Below are positions 1 to 11,637 of a DNA stretch of 64,000 nucleotides, piece by piece. Every line of letters begins with the position of its first letter. Position 1 is the stretch's first letter. The notes under the pieces were generated by a model. It did no database searches. It worked only from the letters and a program-made list of their open reading frames with translations, and was not told where the DNA came from. Made by a program: the position numbers and the translations under genes. Origin of the DNA: Isoetes taiwanensis (taxonomy: Eukaryota; Streptophyta; Lycopodiopsida; Isoetales; Isoetaceae); NCBI GenBank assembly GCA_021234155.1, contig JAJEKV010000050.1:3434488-3498487 (forward strand). Direction: 5' to 3'.

Positions 1-364
1 CGGGAGCTCGGATCATCTATGGTACTATGTGTTTTATACATAGGGTAGTATGACCTATGAAGCACTTCTTTAAGTATTTCGTGTCGTGCCACTAGGTTAT
101 GAAGAAAGGCATCACATGAAAGTAAACCTTGAGTTCCGATGATTTATTTCATAAAATATTGAAAATACAAACCATGACGTGAAGCACATAAATAAAAAGC
201 CGCTGACAATGAAGTATTTTGATCCTTCAAAACATTCTTGATTAAAACTTTTCAATAACAGCCCTAACTATGCTATTTGTTTTTTGCAATGTTCACTTGT
301 TTTGTGGCTTGGTGAACTTTGTGCACGTTAGGATGAACATGTACTCCATTTCAGGAGGAAATAC

Positions 365-530
365 CTTCGATATAATCCAGCAGTCTATCGGCCAAAGGCA
401 TTTCTTTATCATCCCCAAGTTTAGAATTTGTCTCCAGAGAGAAGTCTGAACGAAATCGTGTGGCAAAAAGGGATGGCCTTGGCTGCTGAGGCAATGCACA
501 CCATAGTGGCACAGCTGCGGCCATGTCTTC
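365..530 (-). CDS. Unassigned exon-like segment
   Basis: Read on the minus strand, an open 55-codon segment begins after an AG at 531-532 (GAAGACATGG) and ends at a GT donor (GAAG/GTATTTCC). The peptide starts EDMAAAVPLWCALPQQ and ends PLADRLLDYIEG. The composition looks coding and both splice sites are plausible, but I do not recognise the family. It may belong to a minus-strand gene running off the left edge. A conflicting 85-codon open frame covers the same bases, so the assignment is tentative. Confidence 0.3.
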
Positions 531-924
531 CTATCTAATCCATTATTCATAAGGCTATAGTACAGAGATCCATATATTTTTTAGTTACTGTCGCACTTTT
601 TTTGTCTTGAACATAATAAAACACATAAACCCTAGAAAGATCTATTCAAACTTAAAGATTTAAGCATTTTAAGCCATTTTGATAAAAATAGGTAGTATGT
701 CATGAACTCTGCTCACTCATTTGCCGTGCATGCATATGCCGAACGAGTCAAAAAAGGTGAGCATGATTGTTTAAAGAATATCCAGTACAATAGTCTAAGG
801 CCTCAGCCGCTCTAAGCAAGCAACAAAAATAAAAACTAGATCAGCTTTCAAGCCTTGTGCATCAATTTATTTCCATATTAATATTTCTAATAACATTCCT
901 ATGCACATGGCGAATTGCAGCAAA

Positions 925-1000
925 AGCTTGCCATTTAACTGTCAAAGGGTTGGAATAGTGTCAGCTTGCCATTTAACTGTCAAAGGGTTGGAATAGTGTC
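925..1000. repeat. 38-bp perfect tandem duplication
   Basis: Two adjacent identical copies (925-962 and 963-1000) of a 38-bp unit beginning AGCTTGCCATTTAACTG. It lies in non-coding sequence downstream of the TM9SF gene end. Perfect identity suggests a recent duplication. Confidence 0.9.
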
Positions 1001-1201
1001 AGATCTGAAGATGCCTTATGTGTCAAAATAACTGGTCGTGCCCCGATCACATAATGGAGAGAATTAAAAAATTTGCTCTCCGATCATCTCGAAACTTCAA
1101 AGTTGCCAGCCCATATTCAAGTTCCAGATTAAAAAGGTAAAACCCTGGAAATAAATCTGAATATAACAAATAACTGGAGGAAATACCAGTATGCAGACTT
1201 G

Positions 1202-1631
1202 TTAATCACATTTTATGTTTCTATATATCCGCCAGACAAACACAGATGATCCCAAATATCCAATAACACCTGCATTCCACAACGCAACAGTAAGATATGA
1301 ATCCAAACTTGCTGCTGACGACATGGATAACAAAACTCATATATGAACTCTTCTTACCACAAAGAATGCCCAATCCCATGCAAAACATCAGCGTATAGCC
1401 AAAATAGAAGCTTGTCTGAAAGAATCTTGACATTTTTGTTTTCATATAGTAATAATATATCGAATAAAGATAAACATATGCTGCAGTTGAGGCAGCTGAA
1501 AAGAACGATGTCCACTGCCAATGATAGTTCTCGGCGTTCAAAAGAAAATATGTGCTGACTATTGTAACACAGACAGTTACAATCATGAGTATCAAGAAGA
1601 CCAATAACATGAATCCATACACATAATACAC
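1202..1631 (-). CDS. Transmembrane 9 superfamily (nonaspanin) protein, last two exons
   Basis: Nonaspanins (TM9SF/EMP70/TMN) are Golgi-endosomal multi-pass membrane proteins involved in sorting. On the minus strand exon 1358-1631 starts after a TTTTTGCAG acceptor and encodes hydrophobic segments with [23 protein letters not shown] and [12 protein letters not shown]. It ends at GTAAG. The final exon 1202-1269 (acceptor ATGCAG, GTGTTATTGG) encodes [11 protein letters not shown] and the C-terminus RIYRNIKCD with stop at 1202-1204. The frame joins cleanly across the intron (CTTTGTG/GTGTT). The C-terminal KxD/E-type tail is the family's retention signal. About 100 of the usual 600 residues are visible; I could not find upstream exons, so the rest is lost, lies behind a long intron, or this is a fragment. 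Family assignment is secure. Confidence 0.85.
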
Positions 1632-1991
1632 CTGCAAAAACAAGAAACATTTCATACAAAAGTAAGTTACAAATATGAATGTCACTATAATGCTGAATTT
1701 CTGAACCAGATCTGGCATGAAATTGAAACACTTGTTTAATATACCATCTTGTAGAAAGAACTCTTGAAAATTGCTCCAACATGGCAGAATGTTTCACTGC
1801 AAATGAAAAAGATCCTGCTATACTGATGGGTTTCTAGGCGTTATTCAGCATGGCATCAAAATGGTACTAAGAACAGGGGATATAATAGGGCAATCTATGA
1901 AGCAGTGGATTTATAAAAATGAGCATAGATCATAAGAAAGATGTAGGAAAACACAGCTAAAATCATCAAAACAATTCAGTCGTGTTGGAAG

Positions 1992-2460
1992 CAAATGATG
2001 CTTACCATTGCAGATAGTGTCTGCCACTATGCTTGCATCTCCACCGTCAAGGCAAAATGCCTCTTCTTAATCCCTGATTCCGCACCTGCAATATACTTCA
2101 TAACTCAATTAGCATTTCAAACAGAGAAAATTATGAAAGGGGATGCAATACAGCGAATTGAGGAATTACATATGTGGCTCGGAATTGGTGAGGCCGAATA
2201 AGAAATCAGGATATTTAGTCTGTTCAACGACGGTGGAGCACAATACATGTAAGAACAACTATCCAAAAGAAAAGAGAAAAAACAAAAGCTTCATATGCAA
2301 CCTGCATAACACAGATCTTCAACATCCTTAACGAATGCAAAAAAACACAGATGCTTCCGATACAGCATCGTCGGACTTCGGAGGTCTTTAAGAAAAACGT
2401 GGCAACATCGTCGGACTTCGGAGGCTTGAGCGTGCCGGCCATCGCCATAGCCAAAGGCCG
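1992..2460 (-). pseudogene. Unassigned exon-like pieces with a duplicated 19-bp motif
   Basis: Minus strand 2010-2090 looks like an exon (ATTGCAG acceptor, AATG/GTAAGC donor) but all three frames contain a stop or need a shift; one frame contains GDASIVADTICN. Upstream, an open frame from about 2446 begins MAMAGTLKPPKSDDVATFF. The 19-bp motif CATCGTCGGACTTCGGAGG occurs twice (about 2367 and 2408), so the KPPKSDDV segment partly repeats in another frame. I do not recognise a family and treat this as a decayed or mis-modelled gene. Confidence 0.2.
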
Positions 2461-2661
2461 GTTTGCGGAAAGAACATTGTCGAGGGAAAAAACGTGGCGT
2501 ATAAAGAGGAGATTAGATTGCGGCGGACTTGAGAAAAACATTAAATACAACTTTTGCGCGACGAAAGCATCTACCGAATATGCCAAATGCATCTTCCCCC
2601 TAATAATTATATATGTTAAGAAAAGTGCAAACAATAGTAGCTTTTATGTTGTTGCCAAGTA

Positions 2662-4183
2662 GGTCGCTTTCATATTTGGCAGGTAAGAGATAGCAGACAG
2701 ATAGCCAAGTAGGTCATTTCATGTTCCGCAGGTAGGAGACAGTAGATAAATATCTGTAACGGCATAGAGCAGGCAAATTCACATGACGGCATACCAGATT
2801 CAATTTTCCCGTTCGATTTATCCAACACGTTTGCCAATCACTTCCATTTTATTTTTCCATTCGATTTTATCAGTGGGTTCCAAAGAAGGATTTTCCCAAT
2901 CGATTTTAACAAGCAGATTGATTTTCCAGAAAGAAGATCGCTGATAGAGAAGCAAATTAATTTTTCAGAAATGAAGACCTGGAAAGCACTTTGTAGATGA
3001 AGTTTTAAAATAGCAATTTGCTAGCATAGCAAGAGCCATCTGGCAGATTTGTTAGTCAGACCATTGCCATGCACATTCTTATAGACAAGTGATGGAATTT
3101 TACAGTCAAGCAAATTAGTACTTAAGGAATTTTTTTTCTCATTCATACACACCAAAATTTGCGGAGCGCCTCACTGCGCCTTAAGAGTTTGCCTCTTCCT
3201 AAAAATTCATTCTTTGTTTATAAGAAACTGCATAACAGAAAGCAATAGGTGGAAACAATAAGTAATTTACCTTTTTTCTGCATTTTAAATTTTTTTTTGA
3301 AGTTCTAGGTAGGCTTTTTGCTGCATTTTGAGATATTTTCTGTTTTTTCCAGCCTTGTTTTAGCCTCTTTTTTATTGTTTTTTTGTCTTGATTTTCTTAT
3401 TTTTTAGCCTCATTCCGTAAGCAATTTTGTTTTGGCTGCCTAGATTGGATGTTTGTTTGTAGCTTTGTGCTACATTATCTTTGTAAGATCTGAATATAGG
3501 CCTTTTAGTAGTATAGGATAGACATCATGTGCATATTTTATTGTCTTGTGCTATGACGGCATAGGCATAGCACGTTTTTTGAAAGGCCTTAGCCATAACA
3601 TTATACACATAGTATAGTATTTCAATGTCTTGTCTTGTGTTATGACGTCATAGGCATAGCATGTTTTACAAAAGGCCTTAGCTATAACATTATAGATACA
3701 GTACAACTAGCTTAGGCGTACCTTGCAGCGCAAGCATTAAGCATATTTTTGTCAAATTTTGAGTAGTTTTTTGGCGCTTCTTAGAACTTTTCAGTCTTGA
3801 GATTAGACACTTGCATTTTTGTGGCCTCCGACAAGTTTTTAGAGTGTTTTGGTGAAATTTCTTGGAGTTGCTATGACAAGTTCTTGTCAAGCATTTTCCT
3901 CCCGCAATGACATATTTAACGAAACTTGGACTTATTCAGATTTGATAGATAGCACTTTAAAGAAGCCATTATAAGAATATATGTATTGTTTAATTCTTCT
4001 TGATTGTTGAAATTCTTATAAGTTTTAATTATATAAGTTATATTTAAATTAAAACTGTAATAGTTATCAAAAAATAAAATTGCTTTCCGAATTAATTTTC
4101 ACTTGAAGGTATTTAGAATTAAACTTTCATTAATTTCGTCACATTTAAAATTTGGCAATCATGATATTTCTAAATGAGATCTG
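2662..4183. other. AT-rich intergenic sequence with an 89-bp dispersed repeat
   Basis: No gene is supported. Positions 3541-3715 hold two diverged head-to-tail copies (period 89 bp) of a unit containing TTGTCTTGTG and GGCCTTAGC with CATAACATTATA. Diverged relatives recur at about 9285-9380 and 9440-9530, so this is a low-copy dispersed repeat of unknown origin. Confidence 0.5.
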
Positions 4184-4607
4184 TTCTAGAAATACTAAGG
4201 CAAAACGGACAAGAGGAGCAGAGAGGAGCTTTGCTTGCATCTCCTTAAAACCAAACACAAGTACATATTGATAGCAAGTTAGTGAAACCATTATGGCCGG
4301 AATTAAAAAACCTCGCCCTTTCGGGTTTTCGAGGAAAAACCCTGACAATAATGGGATCACTAACCTATGCTAGAGTCCTACTCTCAAAAGAATCTATACC
4401 CTCATGCTGACCAGCCTTGTTGGGTGGAGAATACATATAGTAATGAAGTTGCAATAACAAACTCATGTTGGAATTGTCTTCTCTACTAATCTTCGTTTTG
4501 TGCTTGGAATCCAAACCTTCATCCAGAAATACAAGCTATAGGGAAATCGCTCACCAACTGTTATCCTGCATACACAAGAAAAATGAACCAAATGCCCCTA
4601 GGGCTAC

Positions 4608-4735
4608 ATGGGCATGAGGGCCTCCAACTAGGCACGAGGGCCTTCAACTAGGCACGAGGGCCTCCATCCAGGCATGAGAGCCTCAACTAGGCACAAAAGG
4701 CCTCCAACTATGCACCAGGCCTCAATCAGGATGTA
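4608..4735. repeat. Minisatellite of about 20-bp units inside the DIRS-like element
   Basis: Imperfect tandem units of the type GGCACGAGGGCCTCCAACTA. A diverged version lies at the equivalent place in the other copy (about 45,720-45,850), so it belongs to the element and not to the host. Confidence 0.7.
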
Positions 4736-6291
4736 GGGCCACTAGAACCTCTAGAAAATTAGCTTACCAATAAGGCATACGAGAGCAAGGGTGGGAGGGT
4801 GGGGAGCCAAACTGCAGAAAAGGAACGGGAGATGCAAAAGCGAGCTGATGAAGAAGGAAGAAGCGAGAAAACTGCTAAATAGAAAACTAGGAAAGAAAGG
4901 ACAAAAAATAACTAACTGCAACTGCCATCGTATTTCCAGAACTTCGTTTACTTTCTATTCGGTGAAACAAAAGTAAACGTCATTTCTAGAAATACTAAGG
5001 CAAAACAGACAAGAATGCTGAAAAAGAGGCAGAGCATGAAACAATAAAGCAAGGCCAAGAGCAAGAAAAGGTAGCAGACGTACCTATGAATAAGGTCACA
5101 TGCTAAAATACTAAAAGGAACAAATCCAAAAGAACCCATAGTGGCAAAAGAACGAATGGTAGGCAAGAAAGAACAAAGCTTGTAGGTTGACTTATGGTTG
5201 GGAACACTAAGAACCAAGGTGAAATCAACCCTTAGCTATCTCTTGCACATCAAGCAACCTTAAATTAGTCACATTTACAACAATTCAACTCAAACATCCA
5301 ATAACTAGCAAAAAACCCACAACTTCGGATTAAAACGTTCTCATCATTGAACCCAAACATCGATAACTAGTAATAAACCCACTTAGGATTATAACGGTCT
5401 CATCATAGAACTCAAACATCGATAACTGGTAATTCACCAGATCGATCTTAACGAGCAGGAGAAGTCAAGACTACCTATGGATTTGTTAAATAAAATCTAT
5501 TAATGACATGGGAATGCAAATCCATGCTTGGGCTAATCTTAATAAACCCACAACGATTTAAAAAAAAGGATCAATGGATCAAGAAGTAGTTATCAAGGCA
5601 AGGTTCCGGTAAGGCTAATCTTAGTAACTCAAAATGTGCTATCAAGAAAGGCTAATCTTAGTAAATTAAAATGTGTTATCAAGAATTAGTAGGTTTCATT
5701 AAGGTTACACTAAGAAATAAAACAGAGCAAACCCAAAACGCGGCCGGCGACCCTGGCATGGTAAGCTCCTGCTCGAAGTTAAGGTAAAGAAACAGAGAGG
5801 TCTCAAGACCAGGCCGGCGATCCTGTCATGGCATGCTCTTTGCTTTGAACTGGAGTCTAAGGCTGCAACCTGAGCCGCGGGGTAGAGAACTGTCATGGAA
5901 GGAAAACAGGTCTGGCAAGAAAAGCAAGGGAAACACAGTAAAAAAGAGGTTTGATTTATAAGACTGTATAGCAATATAGATCTTGTGATTCGGTTGTCCT
6001 AGCATCTTGGCCAAAGTAGACACAGAATAAATGACAACAGGGAAATGGTGACCGGAGCAAACTCTGTAACCCAACTATCTCTGTAAATTACTTCTGAAAA
6101 CTGCCTCTTTCTAAGACATCCAAAACATAAGCAAAACGATTGGACCGAGTAACTAAACCCAAACTTTCTGTACTTTTCCTCAACAGAACAATTGATTCGA
6201 AAATTATCCTTTAGCAAATTATTTCTTAGCACAAATGACAAACATTCAGAGTCTCTGACAGATTTACCACAGATTTTAGAGCCAAAAACAT

Positions 6292-6726
6292 CTAGGAAAG
6301 ATCCTTCTTCACATCCAAAAGGGTTAAATCCCCCATTTCATATAACTCAGCAACTCTTGGCCCCTCCCTATCTCTGATGCAGATTAGATTCTTCCTCTTA
6401 GAGATTAAGGTGTTACCTTTGTCAATGATGCCCTTAGCTGCTGAATCCAAGGCCTTATACAACTGCAAATGGCGCTCTAAATCTGCGAAGGAGTCCTCCA
6501 ATTCGTTCAAGAAATCAAACTGCATGATATTTTCGTGATACTTCAAAACATGGGTTCTTTGTCTCTTGCTCTTTCGCTGGATCTCCTCTTGCAAGGATGA
6601 GATCTTGGATTCCAAAGCCACCACAGCTTCTGCCTTAGAGCCATACAGATTATCCAACTTTGCCTGCAGCCTGCCTTCGATGATGCCATTTAAACTTCCC
6701 ATCTTGGCTTCCAAACTGACCTCCAT
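6292..6726 (-). pseudogene. gag-like protein fragment of DIRS-type element
   Basis: Open frame of 144 codons. It contains ALESKISSLQEEIQRKSK (coiled-coil-like), then FLNELEDSFADLERH and a block with RDREGPRVAELYEMGD. The other copy (53,525-54,278) carries the same blocks and continues into a CCHC zinc knuckle that is missing here. The frame is uninterrupted across the place where the other copy has a frameshift, so this copy shows the ancestral frame there. Function is inferred as nucleocapsid-type RNA binding. Confidence 0.65.
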
Positions 6727-7031
6727 GGCTTTAACCCATGCCGGAACCGGAACCTCATCAGAAGCCTCACCTGCAGACCTCTTCCTACGCTTTATAGCAC
6801 TAGCCTTTGGAGCTATAGAAAAATTAGTGTGAAGAAACGAAAAGCACTAGATGAGCCAAACTGCAGAAAAGGAACGGGAGATGCAAAAGCGAGCTGATGA
6901 AGAAGGAAGAAGCGAGAAAACTGCTAAATAGAAAACTAGGAAAGAAAGGACAAAAAATAACTAACTGCAACTGCCATCGTATTTCCAGAACTTCGTTTAC
7001 TTTCTATTCGGTGAAACAAAAGTAAACGTCA

Positions 7032-9580
7032 TATGGTTTGATAAGCGATTGACTTAAAACTATTATTGGAATTTTACAATCTATAAAACTTTTACACTTT
7101 TAAAAATACTTTTTTTTTTGAATTTAATTAAATGATAAAGTTAATATTTTAATAATAGGTATTGAACAATTTATTATTGATGAAATAAAATTTGCCACGT
7201 TAGCAGGAGCCATCGAGATAAGGAGGCGGCTATCTCTGAGACAGACAGCAAAAAAAAGCAAGATACAGAGAAAAGAATTTCCGGTGGCAGATTCAGGCGC
7301 TGGGAGCAAATCGATTAGGCTCCTGGGTGGAATCTGGAGTATTCGAATCAGGGATTGAGGCTGGAAAACTGGCAAGGATTGACTGAATTGTGCAATGAAA
7401 GAAGTAAATTACAATACTTATTCTTTGCTTTGCATTCAAAAACCGGAAATTTTATACAACACATTCCCTTGGGCATGTAAATCAAGCCCAAATTCATTCC
7501 CGGAGCTATGAAGCGCAAATGAAAAACCCAACCCAGATTTTAAAGCGGTTCTCTGTAAAAATCGCCCAAATGGCTCACCCAAAATATAAGCTTTGGGCTT
7601 TTTTCTGTGAGGATTGCCCAAATGGGTCACCCAAAATATAAGCTTTTCCTTTTCGATTTTTCCCCTGAATTCTAAAGCTCTGTGTAAAATGACTAATTTT
7701 TAAATTGGCAGTTAAGAATCGGAAAAGCTAGAAATTACAGTCTACTCAGCATGCATTTGCCATCAAACTTTCAAAATTTCATGCTTGGGCAGCCGAACAA
7801 ATTCAAGCGGAATCAGGTTCCAGAGTAGAAATTTTCCTCCAATTCAAGTAGAGCCAACGAGGGGAAAGTTTAGCACAAAACAGCCAAATTCTGGGCAACA
7901 AAAGGATGAGCAAGCAACTGGCAACAAAAGGATGAGTAAGCAATTGAGTATCAGAGCGTTCTGTAGAGACATTTTTTCAAAAACTCAGGAACTCTTTTAT
8001 TAGAAAACAGAAAACAGAGAGACAGATATCAAGAATAGATGTATTGAATCAGAGGAAAAAACTGGTTGGACAGGCCCCAACCGTAGCCATGAATATATAG
8101 TTGTATTATGAAGAGGTGTGACTGTTTGGCTGGATCGATCCAGCCCAAACGTCACTGTAACTGCTTGGTAACTCTTGATCAGCGTCCTCCACTTGTACGG
8201 TGAGGATGTGAGATCATTTTCTCAACATCTTTACCTTGGTACGAAATCCATTTCAGCTGAGAAAGCCATCGATTGGACCAGGGAATCTGTTCGATTTGCC
8301 TAAAAACCTACGTACTTGCCTACAAAATCAAAACTTGAATTCAACGCACAGCCACAGATCCATGCACCTGATTCGCTTATTCTAAAGTAGAGCTCTGATT
8401 CTCAGGCCCCAAGCAGGTCAGCCTTGATTTAGTTCTGCAATTTTAAGCAAAATGGAAGCTAGAAACCTTAACCTCTTGTTTTAAATTTGAGTTTCCAGAT
8501 GTGTCAGTCTAAGGCCACCATTTTCAAATGCACAGATATCTTCCTTTGATTTCGAACATTCTTCCTAGTTTTTACAGCTAAAATATGGTGTAACACTGCT
8601 TACACGATCTGCAAACCCAAAACCTCTGAATCAAGCATTTTTTCCGATAGCTCTAACCTCTGTTTCGCTAATTCATATCCAGGCCCATTGAAAGAATCAC
8701 TTAGGCCCCTGTTTTGGGAGCAAATCATGCCCATAGGCATCTCCAAGCCGGCTTCTTATAATTTGTCTGTACTATCCATTCAAAATGAGCTTGAAGTAGT
8801 TTAAGGATAACAAATCTGGCTTTTTTCTCCCAAAGAATCATATTGAATGCAAAATTAATGGCTGGGTGCTTTCTAGTAATCATTCTTACTAGAGCTCCAT
8901 CATTACCAGATGAATCGGTCTGTTTGAGAAATCTAATTATCCGAGGGATAAATTGCTGCCGATGGTGAAGGGATTAACCCCAAAAATTGTGACTTTGATG
9001 GCCGGAATTAAACGCTAATACAATTCCATTTCTATCCAGATTTACAGAAACTCGTATTATACTTGCAGAGTTTATCCTAGATGAAGATTTAGTTTTAAAT
9101 GATTAAAAAGAAGATTTAAATCAGAATGCAATTTTATACCTTAGTAACAATCATACTTTTGATATAATAGCGAATTGAACAAATTATTATAATCAATAAG
9201 AGTTAAAAATGCATCTTATCCTAGCTATTAGATTTGAATAAGTCCAAATTTTGTTAAATATGTTTAGCAATACGAAGTGTGCTTATTTCAATGTCTTCTG
9301 CTATAACATTACAGTCATACCATGTTTTTAAGAAGACCTTAGTCATAATGTCATAGACACAATACAACTTAGAAGTACAATGTTTAGCTGTCTGTAATCA
9401 ATCTGTTGTTTCTTGCTTTAGGCAAAAAATACTGTAATATTTAGTACTGTCTTATGCTAGAATATTTGCTGGAGCATTTCTAAAGATGTCTACAACATCA
9501 TAGACATAATACAGTTTTTAGAACACATGTTTTTAGTTATACTGCTGCAGGTGCACGTGTTTTTTAAACTTTTGTTTATG
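7032..9580. other. Intergenic, no gene supported
   Basis: AT-rich sequence. A local duplication, GGGCTTTTTTCTGTGAGG flanked by two copies of a CCCAAATGG..CACCCAAAATATAAGC block, lies at about 7563-7645. No open frame shows family similarity. Confidence 0.5.
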
Positions 9581-9733
9581 AAAATGCAGGAGGACTGGAA
9601 CAGAAAGGGATGTTGTTGGTGGTTCGAGATCCACTGAGCTTTCTAAGATGAAGTATCGTAAGGAAAAGCCAGCGCACAAGGAAGGTACATTTGTTAAAAC
9701 TAAATCCAACATGTATTTTTGTAAAAACCAGCA

Positions 9734-11040
9734 ATGACTTTTAGTGTGAGGAAGTGGAGATGCTGTAAGCTCCATCTATATTTACATATACTTTATTTCT
9801 GGAAAAGAAAAACAATTGCTGAAAGATTTCAAGAGTTTGGGCGTGTTCTTTCCATAGTTGACCCAAAAGATATTGCTGCTTCCCCCTCTCCTCCTAGCCC
9901 ACCATTTGAGCAGTCTAGTCCACAAGAGAGTCCACCGCCCACTGAGGAGGATGCTTCTGAGTCTGAAGAAGAAGTGGTGGTGCTAGTGGAAGCAACGAAG
10001 CCCAAAAGAAAAAGATCGCAGAAGGAGACAAAGAAACTTGAGAAAAAGCAAACCAAGGTTTACGTACCAGATGCTCCAGGTACTCATATTGCTGGTAAAG
10101 ATAAGGACATGGCTTCTAAAAAGTTGGAAGATATTGAAAATAGATGTCGTAACCCGGACTAATGCATTCTCGAGTGGACTGTGTAAAATTGTGTCCCAAA
10201 GATGAAAATATTGAAAGGCCTCTCCAAGTTAGAAAAATATATGCTAACATTTGGGGACCTTGAAAGACAGGATTAGGAATAGACCTACTGCTGCCACAGC
10301 TCCATATATATATGCATTGTAGATCCTAAGCAGTGCAGTAGCAAAAAGCAATTTGTGAAGGAAGAAGATGAAAGTTACAGGTACTTTGTCTTAGGTGGTA
10401 CACACAGTTTTAAAGTTAGAAGGCAGTTGTAAAAAGAAACAAAAGCCCACGCTTTTCCCAAATCTTTGCCTTTGTTTATGTTGGCGTCACTGATTCAGAA
10501 GCAAAGCTTCTTGCCATGAGCCACAATGTGGATAACGAGTACAGGATGAGCATGAGTTTTACTGATAAGATAAAGTTTATGCACAAGGAATATGAGCTCT
10601 TTTGAACAGAACACCTGGGCAAAGACATTAAGAACAACCAAGACTTATATCTGCAATAGAAAGAACAATGCGCTACAGAGTGTTGTTTGACTTACTCGGC
10701 TGCAGATGCCAGAATGTCTTTGATCAAGTATGACAATTATTTCCAGCTAACCTTCAGACACGGTCGCATAAGTGTTATTTCTTTTGTTCTCAGCCATGAT
10801 GTCATAGGTTTCTCTCAAAAGCTTTACTATTTTTCTGTTTCCATTCAGTTATGGGATTTGCAAAAAAGAATTTTTGATATGTTTGTGGAAGGCACGTTGA
10901 AGACCAGAGGTAAAGGCAAGGAGGTCAAAAGAAAGAAAACTGATCTTACCAAACAAAAGGACATGGGCATTACCTATTGGAAGGAGATGCAGGGTCTAAA
11001 GAATATTGAGAAAATATGTGACAGTTTGAGAAGGTCGTAG
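9734..11040 (+). pseudogene. Decayed coding region, unidentified protein
   Basis: Coding-like blocks run through several stops: a Ser/Pro/Glu-rich part followed by a Lys/Arg-rich part (KPKRKRSQKETKKLEKKQTK, 9990-10,050), ENRCRNPD, GLSKLEKYMLTFGDL, VGVTDSEAKLLAMSHNVDN (about 10,485), MSFTDKIKFMHKEYE, and a lysine-rich C-terminal part (MFVEGTLKTRGKGKEVKRKK). A possible exon lies just upstream (9590-9683, ending GAAG/GTACATT). I do not recognise the family. It abuts short Crypton-like derivatives (11.0-12.0 kb), so it may belong to a larger transposon, but no shared protein similarity with the recombinase gene at 18-21 kb was seen. Confidence 0.4.
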
Positions 11041-11084
11041 ATTTTTGTAGACGTGTCAGCCTACGTGGCGAAGATATAAAAGAC

Positions 11085-11634
11085 ATTTTGGGACATTTTC
11101 CTCTTCCTTTTGCCTGCGTCTTCTTCAATCCGGCATGCTGCGGAGCTTTTGGCGAGATCTGCAGCGTCTTTCTACTACTTTAGGATCTAATCTTGCTGGC
11201 GCTTGCTAAGCGCCTTGGAGTGCCACCGTTTCTTGGTGATTTTGAGGTTTTCTACGATTTTTTGGAGTTTCTTGGTGGTTTACCACAACCTTGGCGAGTC
11301 TATGGAGCTTTTGGCGATGATCTGGGAGTCTATGGAGCTTTTGGCAACGATCTGCGAGTCTGTTGTTCTTTGTTTTTCTTTTTTTGCGAGTTGTGGCTAT
11401 TACAGGGCTTGCAGGAATGAAGCTTTGGGGTTACATTTGTAAGCGCAAGTTATGGCGACTGTATTCATGTAGAAACCACTTTGTGGCATATGAAGAACAG
11501 AAATTTTGTGTTTTTCACTTGTTCATAGTAAATGCCTAAAACCTTGAACTGAAAATCAACAGAGAATCACCTTGAAATTCGACTTTAAAAATCAAGGTGA
11601 TTAGAGCCGAAATTTCAAGGTGGTTAAAATTTCG
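11085..11634 (+). mobile_element. Truncated Crypton-like derivative (3' end)
   Basis: The right end (11,565-11,634) carries the same terminal arrangement as the complete element at 17,498-21,561: TCACCTTGAAATT, then a GGTGATT block, then AATTTCAAGGTG and finally AAAATTTCG. Sequence from about 11,100 (TTCCTTTTGCCTGCG) resembles the region after the 5' hairpin of the complete element (17,668-17,690). No coding sequence is retained. The left boundary is uncertain. Confidence 0.45.
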
Positions 11635-11637
11635 GAA

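Larger units (their letters stand above)
4184..7031 (-). mobile_element. DIRS/PAT-like retrotransposon, internally deleted copy
   Basis: This copy matches the element at 45.2-54.9 kb. Read on the minus strand: a right-hand terminal segment (7031 to about 6851), a gag remnant (6726-6292), degenerate sequence, then a junction at 4981/4982 where the same terminal segment (GTAAACGTCA end) abuts TTTCTAGAAATACTAAGG. That second sequence is repeated at the far end (4184). So A1-body-B1-A2-B2 split direct repeats are visible, the arrangement of PAT/Ngaro-type elements. Segment 4800-4981 and segment 6851-7031 are almost identical. RT, RNase H and recombinase are missing, so it could move only with proteins supplied in trans. 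Family is inferred from the second copy. Confidence 0.7.

Noticed and set aside
1221-1797. 165- and 147-codon minus-strand open frames as whole proteins
   Set aside because: Both read through introns; only the spliced exons give the TM9SF C-terminus.
4608-4735. CRISPR-like regularly spaced repeats
   Set aside because: Units are contiguous, imperfect and without unique spacers; a minisatellite in a eukaryotic transposon.
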